DNA of 64,000 nt from contig JBGTCV010000066.1 of the NCBI GenBank assembly GCA_041748655.1, positions 1 through 64,000 on the forward strand. The letters run 5' to 3'. Made by a program: the position numbers and the translations under genes. The notes beneath the pieces were generated by a model. It saw only the letters and a list, made by a program, of their open reading frames with translations. It searched no databases and was not told the origin of the DNA. Position 1 is the stretch's first letter. Each line of letters begins with the position of its first letter. Below, in pieces: positions 41,115 to 48,897 of the stretch. Source of the DNA: Leptofilum sp041748655 (GTDB lineage: Bacteria; Chloroflexota; Anaerolineae; Promineifilales; Promineifilaceae).

Positions 41115-42448
41115 TTATTAAATTGCCTCAACAATAGATCAATTTGCTCGCCTACGCGCTGCAATTCGGTGCAAAGGGAAAGCAATTCTAAATCTACTTC
41201 ACGAAAACGGTGTCCGACGTAGGTTTGGTAGCGCATAAACAGACGGCGCACTTTGGAGATAAGCTGCTGTTCGATGGCGGGTTCCAGATCAACCATGACT
41301 TTGCTGAGGTTGATGGCCCATTCTGCACCGCTGTGGGCTTCGATACGTGCTTTGGTCATTGGTGCCAGGTCGTACCAGGCGTCTTCCAGCTCGTCGATTT
41401 TGTTTTGAGAAACGGCCGCTTTCACCCGACGCACCTCGTCATCAATGTTTTGCCAGGCATTGTGTTCGCGCACCAGCGCCTTGAGCCGTTCATCCAGCCC
41501 CGCCAGCGCCGAACGGCCGCTTTTCACCTGCTCCACCGTGTTGGCCATCGCCACATCCGCCTCAGCCAGGCTGGCGCTGATGGTGGTGATGGCCTGCTCT
41601 AGATTGTCCAGCCGCAGGGCACTGGCCACGGCCACCAACTGGGCGTTGATGCGGGTGGGGTGGCGGTTAAGTACGCGGTAAAGCAGCGTAACGCCACCCT
41701 CCAGCGCTTCCAGATCGTCGCTTTCTACGGCCGTATGCAGCCGTTCCTTCACCGTTTCCAGCTGGGTGGCCCAGCGGACATCATCACTGGCAAAGGTCTG
41801 GCTCTGGGACAGGGTAACCATGTCGGTGATTTTGGTGTGCAGCTCCGGCTCGGCGATGGCAATATCTTCCCAGGCCAGATCGTCGTCGGGCAGCCGCTTT
41901 TGGTCGCGGTAAATGAGGTCATACTGGGTTTCTAGAACCTGAAACAGATCGTGGATCTGCTTATAATCGTTCATCTGGTCAATTTGTTGGGATGCTGTTT
42001 GGAAATCGGTCTGGAAAGTGACAACGGCCGTACGCACATCTTCCCGCGTCAACATCCGCACAATTGCCCCAAAGCTCTTGCTGGCAATCATCGTGTTCGA
42101 TTTGTCCTGCTGGGGCAGCAGATCGGCTGAACTGATCTCAATTCGGGCTGACGTGGGGTCTTCATCGAACGCATCCAGAGAAATCATCTCTAAATTAATG
42201 TTGGGACGCAGTTCGCTAAAAGCTGTCACCAGCACATTGATCCGCTTGCGGCGGTCGAAATGGATGATGAGCTCACGGGCCTTATCTTTTTTGGAGGGGC
42301 CGGGTAAGTTGTCGAAGTCCAGTTGAAGTTCAAAGCAAAGATCACGCAGATCGTTTTCACCGAATGAATCGTTGATGGCACGCAGTAACTTTCGGAGATC
42401 AACCGATTTTTCCTGGCCATTACCTTCAGGTTCTGAGGGATGCGACAT
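41111..42448 (-). CDS. Adaptor protein with N-terminal EAD-like death-fold domain and helical C-terminus
   Basis: The product has 445 residues. Residues about 16-90 (LRKLLRAINDSFGENDLRDL, then C-F-E-L-Q-L-D-F-D-N-L-P-G and K-D-K-A-R-E-L-I) match the effector-associated domains that bring STAND NTPases and effectors together in bacterial conflict systems. I cannot give the EAD number by eye. The rest is helical with coiled coils and no enzymatic motif. It is the first gene of a two-gene operon and overlaps the nSTAND1-FGE gene by ATGA. A likely role is linking the NTPase to another EAD-bearing partner. No effector with a matching EAD lies in the window. Confidence 0.75.
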   Translation of the reverse strand: MSHPSEPEGNGQEKSVDLRKLLRAINDSFGENDLRDLCFELQLDFDNLPGPSKKDKARELIIHFDRRKRINVLVTAFSELRPNINLEMISLDAFDEDPTSARIEISSADLLPQQDKSNTMIASKSFGAIVRMLTREDVRTAVVTFQTDFQTASQQIDQMNDYKQIHDLFQVLETQYDLIYRDQKRLPDDDLAWEDIAIAEPELHTKITDMVTLSQSQTFASDDVRWATQLETVKERLHTAVESDDLEALEGGVTLLYRVLNRHPTRINAQLVAVASALRLDNLEQAITTISASLAEADVAMANTVEQVKSGRSALAGLDERLKALVREHNAWQNIDDEVRRVKAAVSQNKIDELEDAWYDLAPMTKARIEAHSGAEWAINLSKVMVDLEPAIEQQLISKVRRLFMRYQTYVGHRFREVDLELLSLCTELQRVGEQIDLLLRQFNK

Positions 42449-42578
42449 TTTTTTATTGAACTACGGCATGCTTGACCTGGATACCACGCTTGATCAAGTT
42501 CATTTACGCTAGGTGCACTTTCGGTCAAAATTATATGTCAAGTACGCTGATTTGTAAACGAAACGCATTTGATGCCCA

Positions 42579-44483
42579 TCAACCTTGCGACAAAATCAGC
42601 ACGCTGTAGGGGCCAATGCTGAGTGTGGCGTGGTAAGCCAGCTGATCGTAGGGGCCGGAAACGGCCGTTACCGTCCCGACATGGTGGCTGGTAAAGCTGG
42701 GATGGTATGCTTTCAGATCGCTGTTGAACCGCACCTGCCACGCACCGGCGCGCGGAAAGCCCAGCTTATACTTGCTCAGCACGCGGTTGGAGAAATTGGC
42801 CACCACAATCACATCGTCACCCGGCCCGCCAAAATGCCAGCGGTGGAAGGCAATCAGCTTGGCCAGATCATTGACGTGAAAAACGTTGATCGACTGTCCG
42901 CTGAGGCCGCGCGTTTGCCCGGCTAAATTGCGCCGCAGTTCGATTAGATGCCGGTAAAAGGCCACCATGCCGCTGTTTTTCTCTGCTTTTTGCCAGCTGA
43001 GCGGCCGTTTGTCGTCAAACCAGCCATCCTCCAGAAACTCCTGACCCTGAAAAAGCATCGGCACGCCGGGCGCGGTGAAGACCAGCGCCGCCCCCAGCGC
43101 CGAGCGCCTGGCCGCCAGCCCATCATGGCCGTCGGCTGCGGCCACCTCATGCACCACCCGCGCCTTGCCGTTGGCCACCTCATCGTGCGATTCCGTGTAG
43201 ATGACGCGGCTGAACACGTCTGCGCCGTAACGGAACAGCAGGGCGTCTCGCACGGTCATCATCTTGCGATCTTCATCCCGTGGAGTGATGATGGCTTGCC
43301 GGATGGGATGGACAAACTGGCTGTCCCACTGGCTGTTGAACCCTGCCCCACCCTGTTCAATTGGTTCAGTCAGCCATTTGTTCGCCTGCAAATCTTCAGC
43401 AATGCGGATATGGCACGGGTTGTGGTACTGCATTTCTGCATTGATGCCCTGCATCAGCGCCCACCCTTCGGGGATGTTGGCGCTGGGGTCGCCATCGTGC
43501 CCGTAAGCATTGCGGATGTAGGAAGTGGCGTCCCAGCGCAGACCGTCGATCTGGTATTCGTCCAGCCAGAGGCGCACGTTGTCGCGGATATATTGGCGCA
43601 CTTCGGAACGGCCGTAATCCGGTCTGGTATCGGCCCAAGGGGTTTTGGAACGCCAATCGTTGTAAAAATAGATGCCACCCAGACCGTGCTGCTGCCAGCC
43701 ATCAAACTGCCACAAACTAAGCTCCTGGGGGCCAAAATGGTTGTAAACCACATCCACCAGCACGGCGATGCCGTGGGCATGGGCGGCCTTGATGAGCGCC
43801 TTGAACTTTTCTGGCCCGCCATAAATGTAGCTGATGGCAAAAGGATAAATCGGGTTGTACCCCCAGGAAAGTTCGCCAGGGAACGCCTTAACCGGCATCA
43901 GCTCGATGGCGTTAATGCCCAGAATGCGCAAATAGGGCAGTTTAGCAATAACGCCATCAAAATCGAAGGGGGGATGGCCGTCAACGTCGCCAAAAGTCCC
44001 AACGTGCAGCTCGTAGATGACCAGTTCATGCAGGGGAGGTGGCTGGAAAGGGATAGGGGGTGCGGGAACGGCCGTTCCCATCCCCAGCACCAGCCCATTC
44101 CGCACCACCCCATTTTGGAAAGGGGGGCGCACCTCTTTGGCATAGGGGTCTGTGCGCAGCAACTGCTGTGACCCGCTCCGCACCACAAATTTATATTCGT
44201 CGCCCACTTTTGCCTGGGGCACATTAGCCGACCAGCAACCGTTTTTTTCACGTGCCAGTGGCGTATGGTTAAACTGCCAGTTGTTAAAAGAGCCTGTTAC
44301 AAATACAGCCCTGGCATGGGGTGCCCAAACGCGGAAGTAGGTGCCCGCCTCATGCGGGACCGCGCCCATTCCCGGCCACCGGGCTGGCTGCACAGGTATA
44401 ATTTTGTTCCGTAACGTCCGTAAAGAATGCGCCAGCTGGTCACCCCAGGCTGGCGTTTGTTTTTCATCTTCGCTTAAAGCCAT
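42579..44483 (-). CDS. GH13 family enzyme, 1,4-alpha-glucan branching enzyme-like
   Basis: The product has 634 residues. An N-terminal CBM48-type domain (FRVWAPHARAVFVTGSFNNW) precedes the barrel. Conserved GH13 regions are D-V-V-Y-N-H-F-G, G-L-R-W-D-A-T-S with the nucleophile Asp (about 318), I-R-I-A-E-D-L with the acid/base Glu (about 361), and T-E-S-H-D-E-V with the transition-state Asp (about 432). The E-S-H-D-E-V-A-N-G form and a C-terminal all-beta domain fit branching enzymes, not alpha-amylases or trehalohydrolases. It would build alpha-1,6 branches in glycogen-like storage polymer. No other glycogen gene is adjacent. Confidence 0.85.
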   Translation of the reverse strand: MALSEDEKQTPAWGDQLAHSLRTLRNKIIPVQPARWPGMGAVPHEAGTYFRVWAPHARAVFVTGSFNNWQFNHTPLAREKNGCWSANVPQAKVGDEYKFVVRSGSQQLLRTDPYAKEVRPPFQNGVVRNGLVLGMGTAVPAPPIPFQPPPLHELVIYELHVGTFGDVDGHPPFDFDGVIAKLPYLRILGINAIELMPVKAFPGELSWGYNPIYPFAISYIYGGPEKFKALIKAAHAHGIAVLVDVVYNHFGPQELSLWQFDGWQQHGLGGIYFYNDWRSKTPWADTRPDYGRSEVRQYIRDNVRLWLDEYQIDGLRWDATSYIRNAYGHDGDPSANIPEGWALMQGINAEMQYHNPCHIRIAEDLQANKWLTEPIEQGGAGFNSQWDSQFVHPIRQAIITPRDEDRKMMTVRDALLFRYGADVFSRVIYTESHDEVANGKARVVHEVAAADGHDGLAARRSALGAALVFTAPGVPMLFQGQEFLEDGWFDDKRPLSWQKAEKNSGMVAFYRHLIELRRNLAGQTRGLSGQSINVFHVNDLAKLIAFHRWHFGGPGDDVIVVANFSNRVLSKYKLGFPRAGAWQVRFNSDLKAYHPSFTSHHVGTVTAVSGPYDQLAYHATLSIGPYSVLILSQG

Positions 44484-44585
44484 AAAACCTCCACAAAGCG
44501 GTTAGGATAAACGATTTTGCCGCTTTCGTGGTTAAGAATGTGTTAATAAATATTGCTTATGTTAATTCATTTGAAGCATTTTGCC

Positions 44586-44591
44586 TATAAT
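44586..44591 (+). promoter_or_regulatory. -10 box (TATAAT) for the phosphatase gene
   Basis: A perfect TATAAT lies 35 nt before the ATG in an AT-rich divergent intergenic region. A weak TTAATT 18 nt upstream is the only -35 candidate. Confidence 0.45.
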
Positions 44592-44626
44592 CCATCATTG
44601 CATTTTGCCACGGCTCTGGCTATTCT

Positions 44627-45145
44627 ATGGCACATATGAACCCAATACACTGGCTTTTTGATAAATTATTCCCAATTATTCGCTTTACGTATGAAAAGAT
44701 TCAGCGACATCGCTGGTTTGATAAGATTACATCTCAACTGTGGTTGGGCGGTGCGCCACATTACCCTAGAGATTACCAATTTTTGCTGGAGAATGGCATT
44801 ACGGCCGTTCTCAATATTCGCGCAGAACGGGAAGATGACGTGAACCATTATCGTCAACACGGCATCAACTATCTTCAACTGCATGTGCTCGACGTGACTG
44901 TGCCCTCTGAAGAGATAATCGAGGCGGGGGTTGACTTCCTGTGGCAGCAGGTGGCAGACGGCCGTACCGTTCTGGTCCACTGCGCCAAGGGGCGAGGCCG
45001 ATCCGCCACAATTCTAGCCGCATACCTGATGCGGCATGAAGGAATGAGTTTTGACGAAGCCAACCAGAAGATGAAAGCGATGCGGCCGTTGACCAAGCTC
45101 GAAGGGCGTCATCGCCAACGTCTGGAAAAATGGCTGGCCTCTTGA
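44627..45145 (+). CDS. Dual-specificity protein phosphatase family protein
   Basis: The product has 172 residues. The active-site loop H-C-A-K-G-R-G-R-S (nucleophile Cys119, Arg125) is the CX5R signature, and the upstream Asp in L-H-V-L-D-V-T-V-P-S is a plausible general acid. L-W-L-G-G-A-P-H-Y near residue 40 and the R-P-x-x-x-L end resemble PTPMT1-like/cyclin-dependent-kinase-inhibitor-3-type enzymes, which remove phosphate from proteins or phosphatidylglycerol phosphate. No Shine-Dalgarno is evident; ATG 44636 is an alternative start. It is cytoplasmic. Confidence 0.88.
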   Translation: MAHMNPIHWLFDKLFPIIRFTYEKIQRHRWFDKITSQLWLGGAPHYPRDYQFLLENGITAVLNIRAEREDDVNHYRQHGINYLQLHVLDVTVPSEEIIEAGVDFLWQQVADGRTVLVHCAKGRGRSATILAAYLMRHEGMSFDEANQKMKAMRPLTKLEGRHRQRLEKWLAS

Positions 45146-45193
45146 CATCCATGACGCACTGTGTTATATTTTGTTCATGATGCAATGCGTCAT
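45142..45193 (+). promoter_or_regulatory. Phasin promoter with ATGACGCA...TGCGTCAT inverted sites
   Basis: TTGACA (45142-45147) and TATATT (45165-45170) are spaced by 17 nt. ATGACGCACTG (45151-45161) lies in the spacer, and TGCGTCAT (45186-45193), its inverted half, lies just downstream of the expected start point. The same 11-mer is in the phaR promoter at 46248. TGC-containing sites are known targets of PhaR, so a PhaR operator is inferred. Confidence 0.65.
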
Positions 45194-45255
45194 AAACATA
45201 ATTAACGTAAACAAATACAGCGCAATTCACAAAAAGGGATTGCAGGAGGCACAAA

Positions 45256-45630
45256 ATGGCAGAAAAAATCGAGTTCACCGAAACAGTAGAAGAAAATGTA
45301 AACGTATTGATTGAAAACGGACACAAAGTTGTCTTAGCTGGTTTGGGCGTTGTCACACTGGCTCAGGAAGAGTTGACCCAACTGTTCAACAAACTGGTAG
45401 AGCGCGGCAGTGAAACCGAAGAAAAGACCCGCAAAATGGTCAACGATCAGGTTGAAACGCGCCAAAAAGATATGCGCAAAGCCACCAAACGAGTTGAGGA
45501 CGAAATTGAAAAGCGGTTTGAAGAAGTGTTACACTGGATGAATATTCCTTCCAAGAATGACATTGATAAATTGAGCCGCAAAGTAACCACGCTCAACAAA
45601 AAGGTTAACGATTTAACCAAGGTTGCTTAA
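45256..45630 (+). CDS. Phasin-like granule-associated protein (first of two paralogues)
   Basis: The product has 124 residues. It has a short hydrophobic patch (VVLAGLGVVTLAQEEL) followed by a long charged helix, then M-N-I-P-S-K-N-D-I-D-K-L and a terminal coiled coil (KVTTLNKKVNDLTKV). This is the layout of PhaI/PhaF-type phasins, which coat polyhydroxyalkanoate granules. The M-N-I-P-(S/T)-K-x-D-I segment is typical. GGAGG lies 7 nt before ATG. It shares the ATGACGCACTG promoter motif with phaR. Confidence 0.82.
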   Translation: MAEKIEFTETVEENVNVLIENGHKVVLAGLGVVTLAQEELTQLFNKLVERGSETEEKTRKMVNDQVETRQKDMRKATKRVEDEIEKRFEEVLHWMNIPSKNDIDKLSRKVTTLNKKVNDLTKVA

Positions 45631-45671
45631 TAACCACCTCTCGGGGAAGTGCGAGTATAAGGCAGGCTATG

Positions 45672-45696
45672 CGGGTAGATGAAATTCATCTACCCG
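45672..45696. terminator. Perfect palindromic hairpin between the two phasin genes
   Basis: CGGGTAGATGAA-A-TTCATCTACCCG: 12-bp arms with one central base. No T-run follows; it may be a stabiliser, partial terminator or protein-binding site that sets the ratio of the two phasins. Confidence 0.55.
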
Positions 45697-45757
45697 TGCT
45701 GTCCAGAAAAAAGCAAACTATTAAATTTAAATTTGATGAATCAGGCGAGGTAAAATC

Positions 45758-46138
45758 ATGGCCGATAAAATTAAAGTAGAAGAAGAAGTTGTAGTAGAAA
45801 ATGGCAGCAACCCATTTGTGGAAGGTATTCGTCGGGTCTTGTTGGCCGGCGTGGGGGCTGTGACGTTGGCTCAGGATGAAGCAGAAAAGTTTGTCTACAA
45901 GCTGATTGAAAAAGGGGAAATTGCGGAGCAAGACGGCCGTTCCCTGTTAAAAGATATGGCCGAAAGTCGCAAACAACGCGTCCAAGACAGCGGCAAGCGG
46001 GTCAGCGACGAATTGGAGAAGCGGATGGAAAGCATGCTTAACCGCATGAACATTCCAACCAAATCCGATATTGAGCAGTTGAGCAACAAAGTTGCCGAGC
46101 TGACCAAGAAAATTGATACGCTAAAACAACAAAAGTAA
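45758..46138 (+). CDS. Phasin-like granule-associated protein (second paralogue)
   Basis: The product has 126 residues and is a clear paralogue of the preceding one. It has the same hydrophobic patch (VLLAGVGAVTLAQDEAEKF), charged helix (QRVQDSGKRVSDELEKRMES), M-N-I-P-T-K-S-D-I hinge and heptad C-terminus (LSNKVAELTKKIDTLKQQ). A tandem duplication is the simplest origin. The start is preceded by AGGCGAGG. A hairpin terminator follows. Confidence 0.82.
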   Translation: MADKIKVEEEVVVENGSNPFVEGIRRVLLAGVGAVTLAQDEAEKFVYKLIEKGEIAEQDGRSLLKDMAESRKQRVQDSGKRVSDELEKRMESMLNRMNIPTKSDIEQLSNKVAELTKKIDTLKQQK

Positions 46139-46173
46139 GCATTTGCTGCTTTCTTGCAACTGCATAAAAAATG

Positions 46174-46215
46174 ACAAGGGAGAGGAACGGCCGTCTGGTC
46201 GAACCTCTCCCTTGT
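46174..46215 (+). terminator. Terminator-like stem with an ACGGCCGT octamer in its loop
   Basis: ACAAGGGAGAGG and CCTCTCCCTTGT pair perfectly over 12 bp; the 18-nt loop contains ACGGCCGT (46187-46194). It separates the second phasin gene from the phaR promoter. Confidence 0.7.
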
Positions 46216-46258
46216 TGCATATCCCACAATCACGCCTATAATTTTAGATGACGCACTG
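46215..46258 (+). promoter_or_regulatory. phaR promoter with ATGACGCACTG operator candidate
   Basis: TTGCAT (46215-46220) and a perfect TATAAT (46237-46242) are 16 nt apart. ATGACGCACTG at 46248-46258 overlaps the expected transcription start and is identical to the 11-mer in the phasin promoter, suggesting autoregulation by PhaR. Confidence 0.65.
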
Positions 46259-46292
46259 AATCATTAGCAAAAAGTTGAAGGAACTCGCCACT

Positions 46293-46868
46293 ATGCCCGT
46301 TATCAAACGTTATCCCAATCGCAAACTGTACGATACCGAAGCCAAACGTTACATCACCCTGGACGGCATTGCTGAACTCATCCGCGAGGGAGCCGAAGTA
46401 CAGGTTGTAGACCACACCACCGATGAAGATTTAACGGCCGTTACCCTCACCCAAATCATCTTTGAACAAGAAAAACGGAACAGCGGCTTCTTGCCCCAGT
46501 CTGTGCTAACCGGCCTGGTGCGGGCCGGTGGCGATACGCTCAATACCTTGCGCCGCAGCCTCAACTCACCGCTAGAGCTGCTAAAGCATGTCGATGAAGA
46601 AATAGAAAAGCGGCTGCAAACCCTGGTAGAGCGGGGGGAAATAGCCAAAGATGAAGCGATTGGCCTGGGCGAAAAGCTGTTAGCCGCTGGCCAGGAAAAA
46701 AGCAAAGATATGTTCTCTGGTCAGCAGCGACTGGAAAGGCTACTGGGTGTACGCGGCGTCCCATCCCGCGAAGAAGTGGAAGACCTCACCAGCCAGATTG
46801 AATCGTTGTCAGCTAAAATTGATTCCTTGATAGACGAAAAAGAACCTTCCAACAACCAAACACAGTAA
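46293..46868 (+). CDS. phaR: Polyhydroxyalkanoate synthesis regulator PhaR
   Basis: The product has 191 residues. The N-terminal V-I-K-R-Y-P-N-R-K-L-Y-D-T-E-A-K-R-Y-I-T-L is the highly conserved DNA/PHA-binding PHB_acc_N domain of PhaR. D-L-T-A-V-T-L-T-Q-I-I-F-E-Q-E follows, as expected. The C-terminal half is helical and phasin-like (GVRGVPSREEVEDLTSQIES). PhaR represses phasin genes until granules form and titrate it. Start at ATG 46293 with GAAGGA upstream; a TTG at 46275 is in frame. It lies 3' of two phasin genes under a similar promoter motif. Confidence 0.92.
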   Translation: MPVIKRYPNRKLYDTEAKRYITLDGIAELIREGAEVQVVDHTTDEDLTAVTLTQIIFEQEKRNSGFLPQSVLTGLVRAGGDTLNTLRRSLNSPLELLKHVDEEIEKRLQTLVERGEIAKDEAIGLGEKLLAAGQEKSKDMFSGQQRLERLLGVRGVPSREEVEDLTSQIESLSAKIDSLIDEKEPSNNQTQ

Positions 46869-46885
46869 TCATCGAACCCACCTGC

Positions 46886-47446
46886 ATGATAAATCTCACT
46901 GGTTCCATCAACCGAGCGTTTATTTTTCCTGCCCTACCTAAAGCCGCGCTGACGTATTACAGCGACATCAGTCGGGTGGCCGCTTTTTTACCCCATATTC
47001 ATCTGGTACACGCCTATAACCACCACCAAATTCGGATGTTGTATGAAACGGTCGAGCTAGGCACTTATACCATACAAATCTATTCTGATCTGGAATGCAG
47101 CGTCGATTGGGACAATATGCTGCTCAAAGTTTATCCGGTAAACATTGAAACGGCCGCTCCCGTCAAATCTGAAACTTCTCTGCGACACTCAACCGGCACT
47201 GGCCTATTTGGCATCGACACCCAATTTTATGACCTGGGGGAGCAGACCCGCATCGAATACACCATTCGCCTGAAGGCAGAGTTGGAACGGCCGTTAGGCA
47301 TGCGCCTGATGCCAAAACGGGTGGTTAACCGCATTGCCCAGGGTATTACAGACGGCCGAGTGCGAGAAATTGCGGATGGCTTCATTAAAAAATCGATGGA
47401 CGCATTCGCCGAATGGCAAACCAACAACCAGTTAATAGGCAAATAA
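46886..47446 (+). CDS. DUF1997 / SRPBCC-like protein
   Basis: The product has 186 residues. The arrangement Y-Y-S-D-I-S-R-V-A-A-F-L-P-H-I near residue 25 and the long C-terminal helix (GRVREIADGFIKKSMDAFAE) fit a START/SRPBCC hydrophobic-ligand fold as in DUF1997 proteins of cyanobacteria and Chloroflexota. It follows phaR by 17 bp and precedes the next SRPBCC gene by 1 bp, so it is in the phaR operon. A lipid or polymer-precursor binding role is inferred from the context only. Confidence 0.7.
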   Translation: MINLTGSINRAFIFPALPKAALTYYSDISRVAAFLPHIHLVHAYNHHQIRMLYETVELGTYTIQIYSDLECSVDWDNMLLKVYPVNIETAAPVKSETSLRHSTGTGLFGIDTQFYDLGEQTRIEYTIRLKAELERPLGMRLMPKRVVNRIAQGITDGRVREIADGFIKKSMDAFAEWQTNNQLIGK

Positions 47447-47447
47447 G

Positions 47448-47885
47448 ATGCAGTTTCAAGGCACTGTTCAGTTTGCTGTGGGGCAAACGGCCGTTTGGCA
47501 CACCCTCACCACCCCTACCCTCGTCTCCCAATGCACCCCACACCTGAAAAGCTGGTCAGAATTATTACCAAACAACCAGTACCGGCTCCAATTTTCCTGG
47601 GGCAGCGGCAGCAGCAGCGTCATCATTCCTCTACTGCTCACCTGGCAAACCATCATCCCACCCAACCAGCTGCAATGGCAAGGCGAAGCCCAAATGGGCA
47701 GCGCCGTTATCCTCATCAACGGCAACTTTCACCTCAGCGCCCCAACCCCCACAACCACCACCCTCGCTTTCGCAGCCGAACTCGATACGCCCAATAAGCT
47801 ATTTCAGCAAATGCTCCAGACAACCGCACCCCGCCTCCTGGAAAACTTCTTTCGCTGCCTGAAAACGAATATCGAAGCCGTTTGA
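47448..47885 (+). CDS. SRPBCC-like small protein
   Basis: The product has 145 residues. F-Q-G-T-V-Q-F-A-V-G-Q-T-A-V-W-H-T-L-T-T-P and the later A-P-R-L-L-E-N-F-F-R-C-L helix follow the strand-helix-grip plan of START/CoxG-type proteins, though the sequence is divergent. The gene starts 1 bp after the DUF1997 stop and is surely co-translated with it. It ends before a repeat-rich gap. Confidence 0.6.
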   Translation: MQFQGTVQFAVGQTAVWHTLTTPTLVSQCTPHLKSWSELLPNNQYRLQFSWGSGSSSVIIPLLLTWQTIIPPNQLQWQGEAQMGSAVILINGNFHLSAPTPTTTTLAFAAELDTPNKLFQQMLQTTAPRLLENFFRCLKTNIEAV

Positions 47886-47920
47886 CACGGTGATACAGAT
47901 TAGGTAAAACTTACGTCAGA

Positions 47921-48062
47921 TGCTACGCCTGATTGACTGACAAAACTTATTTAACCGCAGAGAACGCGGGGAGCGCAGAGATTTTTCCAGAGAAAACTCT
48001 GCGTCCTCTGCGCTCTCTGCGGTAAAAATCTGAGATATGTCAGTCAACCAGGGTGCTACGCA
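47921..48062. repeat. Nested inverted repeat of CGCAGAG type in the gap before the CoxG-like gene
   Basis: Outer arms CCTGATTGACTGACA (47928) and TGTCAGTCAACCAGG (48038) pair with one mismatch and enclose a CGCAGAG/CTCTGCG palindrome (47951-48025). TGCTACGC occurs as a direct repeat at both ends (47921 and 48055), like a target duplication. The gap between the two SRPBCC-type genes holds no other gene. Confidence 0.7.
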
Positions 48063-48140
48063 CTTTTTACAGAGTAATGCGCAACAATGATGTCGTTTGC
48101 AAGTGCGTCGCACCTGACAAACCGGCAGGAGAAAACTAAA

Positions 48141-48839
48141 ATGAAAATAGAAGGTAGCTATCCCTTTGCGGCCCCACGTGACATTCTCTGGCCCATGCTG
48201 CTGGATCCCCAGGTCTTAGCCAACATTATGCCTGGTTGTGAATCCCTGGAAACCGTCGGCGAAAACCAGTTTCAAGGCATCCTCAAAATTAAGGTTGGCC
48301 CCGTACAGGGCAAATTCCAGGGGGATGTTGTTCTCAGCGATATCAGCAATCCAGAAAGCTACGCAATCACCGTTAATGGCAAAGGGGCACCCGGCTTTGT
48401 GAAAGGCACCGGATCCATGCGGCTGGAAGCAGATGGCGACATGACCATGCTGCATTACAGCGGCGATGCCCAGGTAGGCGGCCGATTGGCCAGCGTTGGG
48501 CAGCGTCTGCTAGACACCTCCGCCAACGCCATCATCCGGCAAAGCCTGGAAGGGCTAGGCCAGCAAGTGCAGGCCCGCATGATGGCCGATGCTAGCGGTG
48601 AACTGGAAATGGCTGAGATAAAACCAGCCACGCCCCCCTCGCAAATGCAGTTTGCCGCCGGGGTTGCCAAAAATCTAGCAGAAGAATACCTGGCCCCAGA
48701 CAAACGAGACAGTCTCATCAAAGGGGGGCTTGCCGTGTTGGGCGCTCTGCTGCTCATGCGCCTGCTCAGCAACTGGTTTGCCAACAAAATTGCCCAAAAA
48801 GTTACGGTAAACTTGAAAGCAGAACTGAGAGAAGGTTAA
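48141..48839 (+). CDS. CoxG-like SRPBCC family protein with C-terminal hydrophobic segment
   Basis: The product has 232 residues. M-K-I-E-G-S-Y-P-F-A-A-P-R-D-I-L-W-P-M-L-L-D-P and C-E-S-L-E (with I-M-P-G-C just before) are hallmarks of carbon monoxide dehydrogenase subunit G (CoxG) proteins. G-G-R-L-A-S-V-G-Q-R-L-L-D is also typical. A membrane segment near residues 200-220 (GLAVLGALLLMRLLSNWF) anchors it. No CO dehydrogenase genes are near, and many CoxG-like proteins serve other oxidoreductases or lipids. AGGAGA lies 8 nt before ATG. Confidence 0.85.
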   Translation: MKIEGSYPFAAPRDILWPMLLDPQVLANIMPGCESLETVGENQFQGILKIKVGPVQGKFQGDVVLSDISNPESYAITVNGKGAPGFVKGTGSMRLEADGDMTMLHYSGDAQVGGRLASVGQRLLDTSANAIIRQSLEGLGQQVQARMMADASGELEMAEIKPATPPSQMQFAAGVAKNLAEEYLAPDKRDSLIKGGLAVLGALLLMRLLSNWFANKIAQKVTVNLKAELREG

Positions 48840-48866
48840 GCATCGTGGCGGCTGCTCGCTAATCAG

Positions 48867-48897
48867 ACCGGTTGATAACAAATCAGCCGGTTTTTTT
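48867..48897. terminator. Rho-independent terminator between convergent genes
   Basis: ACCGGTTGAT-AACAA-ATCAGCCGGT, 10-bp stem with one wobble, followed by a T-run (TTTTTTT). It ends the CoxG-like gene and touches the end of the TetR gene. Confidence 0.85.

Noticed and set aside
45672..45696. tRNA or small structured RNA at the perfect palindrome between the phasins
   Set aside because: It is a single stem with a one-base centre and lacks any cloverleaf features; no tRNA-type T-loop was found anywhere in the window.
48141..48839. Evidence for carbon monoxide oxidation from the CoxG-like protein
   Set aside because: No coxL, coxM or coxS genes are in the window, and CoxG-like SRPBCC proteins are common without them.
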